From contig JAJZEY010000052.1 in NCBI GenBank assembly GCA_021805585.1, forward strand, positions 1 to 5,077: DNA of 5,077 nucleotides. The letters run 5' to 3'. This DNA comes from Planctomycetota bacterium. Lineage in GTDB: Bacteria; Planctomycetota; Phycisphaerae; WQYP01. Each line of letters starts with the position of its first letter. Positions within the stretch are counted from its first letter, which is position 1. This document shows positions 4,675 through 5,077 of this stretch, piece by piece. Below the pieces are notes generated by a model. The model was not told where the DNA came from. It saw only the letters and a list, made by a program, of their open reading frames with translations, and ran no database searches. Made by a program: the position numbers and the translations under genes.

Positions 4675-5077
4675 TCGGTCTGTTTCCTTTGGATGCTTCT
4701 TCCTTTGGTCCCACCACCACCGTTCGCGCCAGCAGGTCGCCGAGTCGCTGCCGCTGCACACTTACAAAAAGAGAAATCAGCAGTACCACCACAAGCATTT
4801 CCGGTATGCGGAATAAATTCCGCAGCATGACCGCCGCGAACCCCGGCTTTTTGCCCTCTTCCGACACCACTCGCAGCGAAAATAAAAACTTTCCGATTGA
4901 CCGCGCGAAGAATATTTCTCCCAGCGTTACATGAGCTTCGTAAATTCCCAGAAGCACCAGCAATTGTCCGTTCAGAAACAGCTTTTCAGGAGAAAAAATC
5001 ACCGTGTGAATCTGTCTGGCCAGTGGCATCCAGAAAGCCTGGCTGTATAAATGATAAATCACCATCAGAATCGCGGC
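4658..5077 (-). CDS. RDD-family membrane protein, C-terminal part (5' end outside window)
   Basis: RDD proteins are small integral membrane proteins of the inner membrane; some are thought to act in transport or ion homeostasis, but most have no proven role. The 139 visible residues run from the right edge to a TGA at 4658-4660. An ATG at 5065 exists, but the frame is open through it to the edge and the residues around it (ILMVIYHL) look like the inside of a membrane helix, so the gene begins outside. Visible parts are a first hydrophobic segment at the edge, a second around GQLLVLLGIYEAHVTLGEIF, the loop RSIGKFLFSLRVVSEEGKKP matching the family's GKRLLGLRVV region, a third segment IPEMLVVVLLISLFVSV, then the hallmark QRQRLGDLLARTVVV and a polar tail. 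The usual GQTPGK reads RSIGK. It is the first visible gene of an operon with trmL and the MazG-like gene. Confidence 0.85.
   Translation of the reverse strand, partial: AAILMVIYHLYSQAFWMPLARQIHTVIFSPEKLFLNGQLLVLLGIYEAHVTLGEIFFARSIGKFLFSLRVVSEEGKKPGFAAVMLRNLFRIPEMLVVVLLISLFVSVQRQRLGDLLARTVVVGPKEEASKGNRPNESRD

Overview
The window looks like an ordinary chromosomal stretch of a Gram-negative-type bacterium with moderately high GC. Codons in the clear genes favour GCC, ACC, CGC and GGC. The MiaA segment LYLRALLEGLFEGP, the unusual small proteins and the loose gene spacing suggest a planctomycete, perhaps of the Phycisphaerae. That is an inference from sequence flavour, not a proven assignment.

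Layout. Positions 1-458 hold the 3' end of an unrecognised plus-strand gene. Positions 459-1400 are the least explained part. They carry two small minus-strand candidate genes of about 88 and 100 residues. The 88-residue one has a good extended -10 promoter and a strong Shine-Dalgarno site, and neither resembles a family I know. Next come two plus-strand genes in an apparent operon: miaA (tRNA A37 dimethylallyltransferase) and, 26 bases later, a 452-residue FGGY-family carbohydrate kinase. A 20-base perfect palindrome sits on the kinase stop codon and separates this pair from a convergent minus-strand operon. Read in its own direction, that operon encodes the C-terminal part of an RDD membrane protein (cut by the right edge), then trmL (tRNA Cm34/Um34 methyltransferase, overlapping by 17 bases), then a small MazG-like nucleotide pyrophosphohydrolase.

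How the genes fit together. MiaA and TrmL both modify the anticodon loop. In Escherichia coli, TrmL acts on tRNA-Leu species that already carry the isopentenyl group MiaA adds, so the window holds two steps of one pathway in convergent operons. The kinase and the MazG-like protein are small-molecule enzymes with no obvious link to tRNA modification. I see no CRISPR array, transposase, tRNA or rRNA. I also see no defence or biosynthetic system. The most interesting material is the small-gene region at 459-1400 and the related palindromes at the 3' ends of the kinase and trmL.
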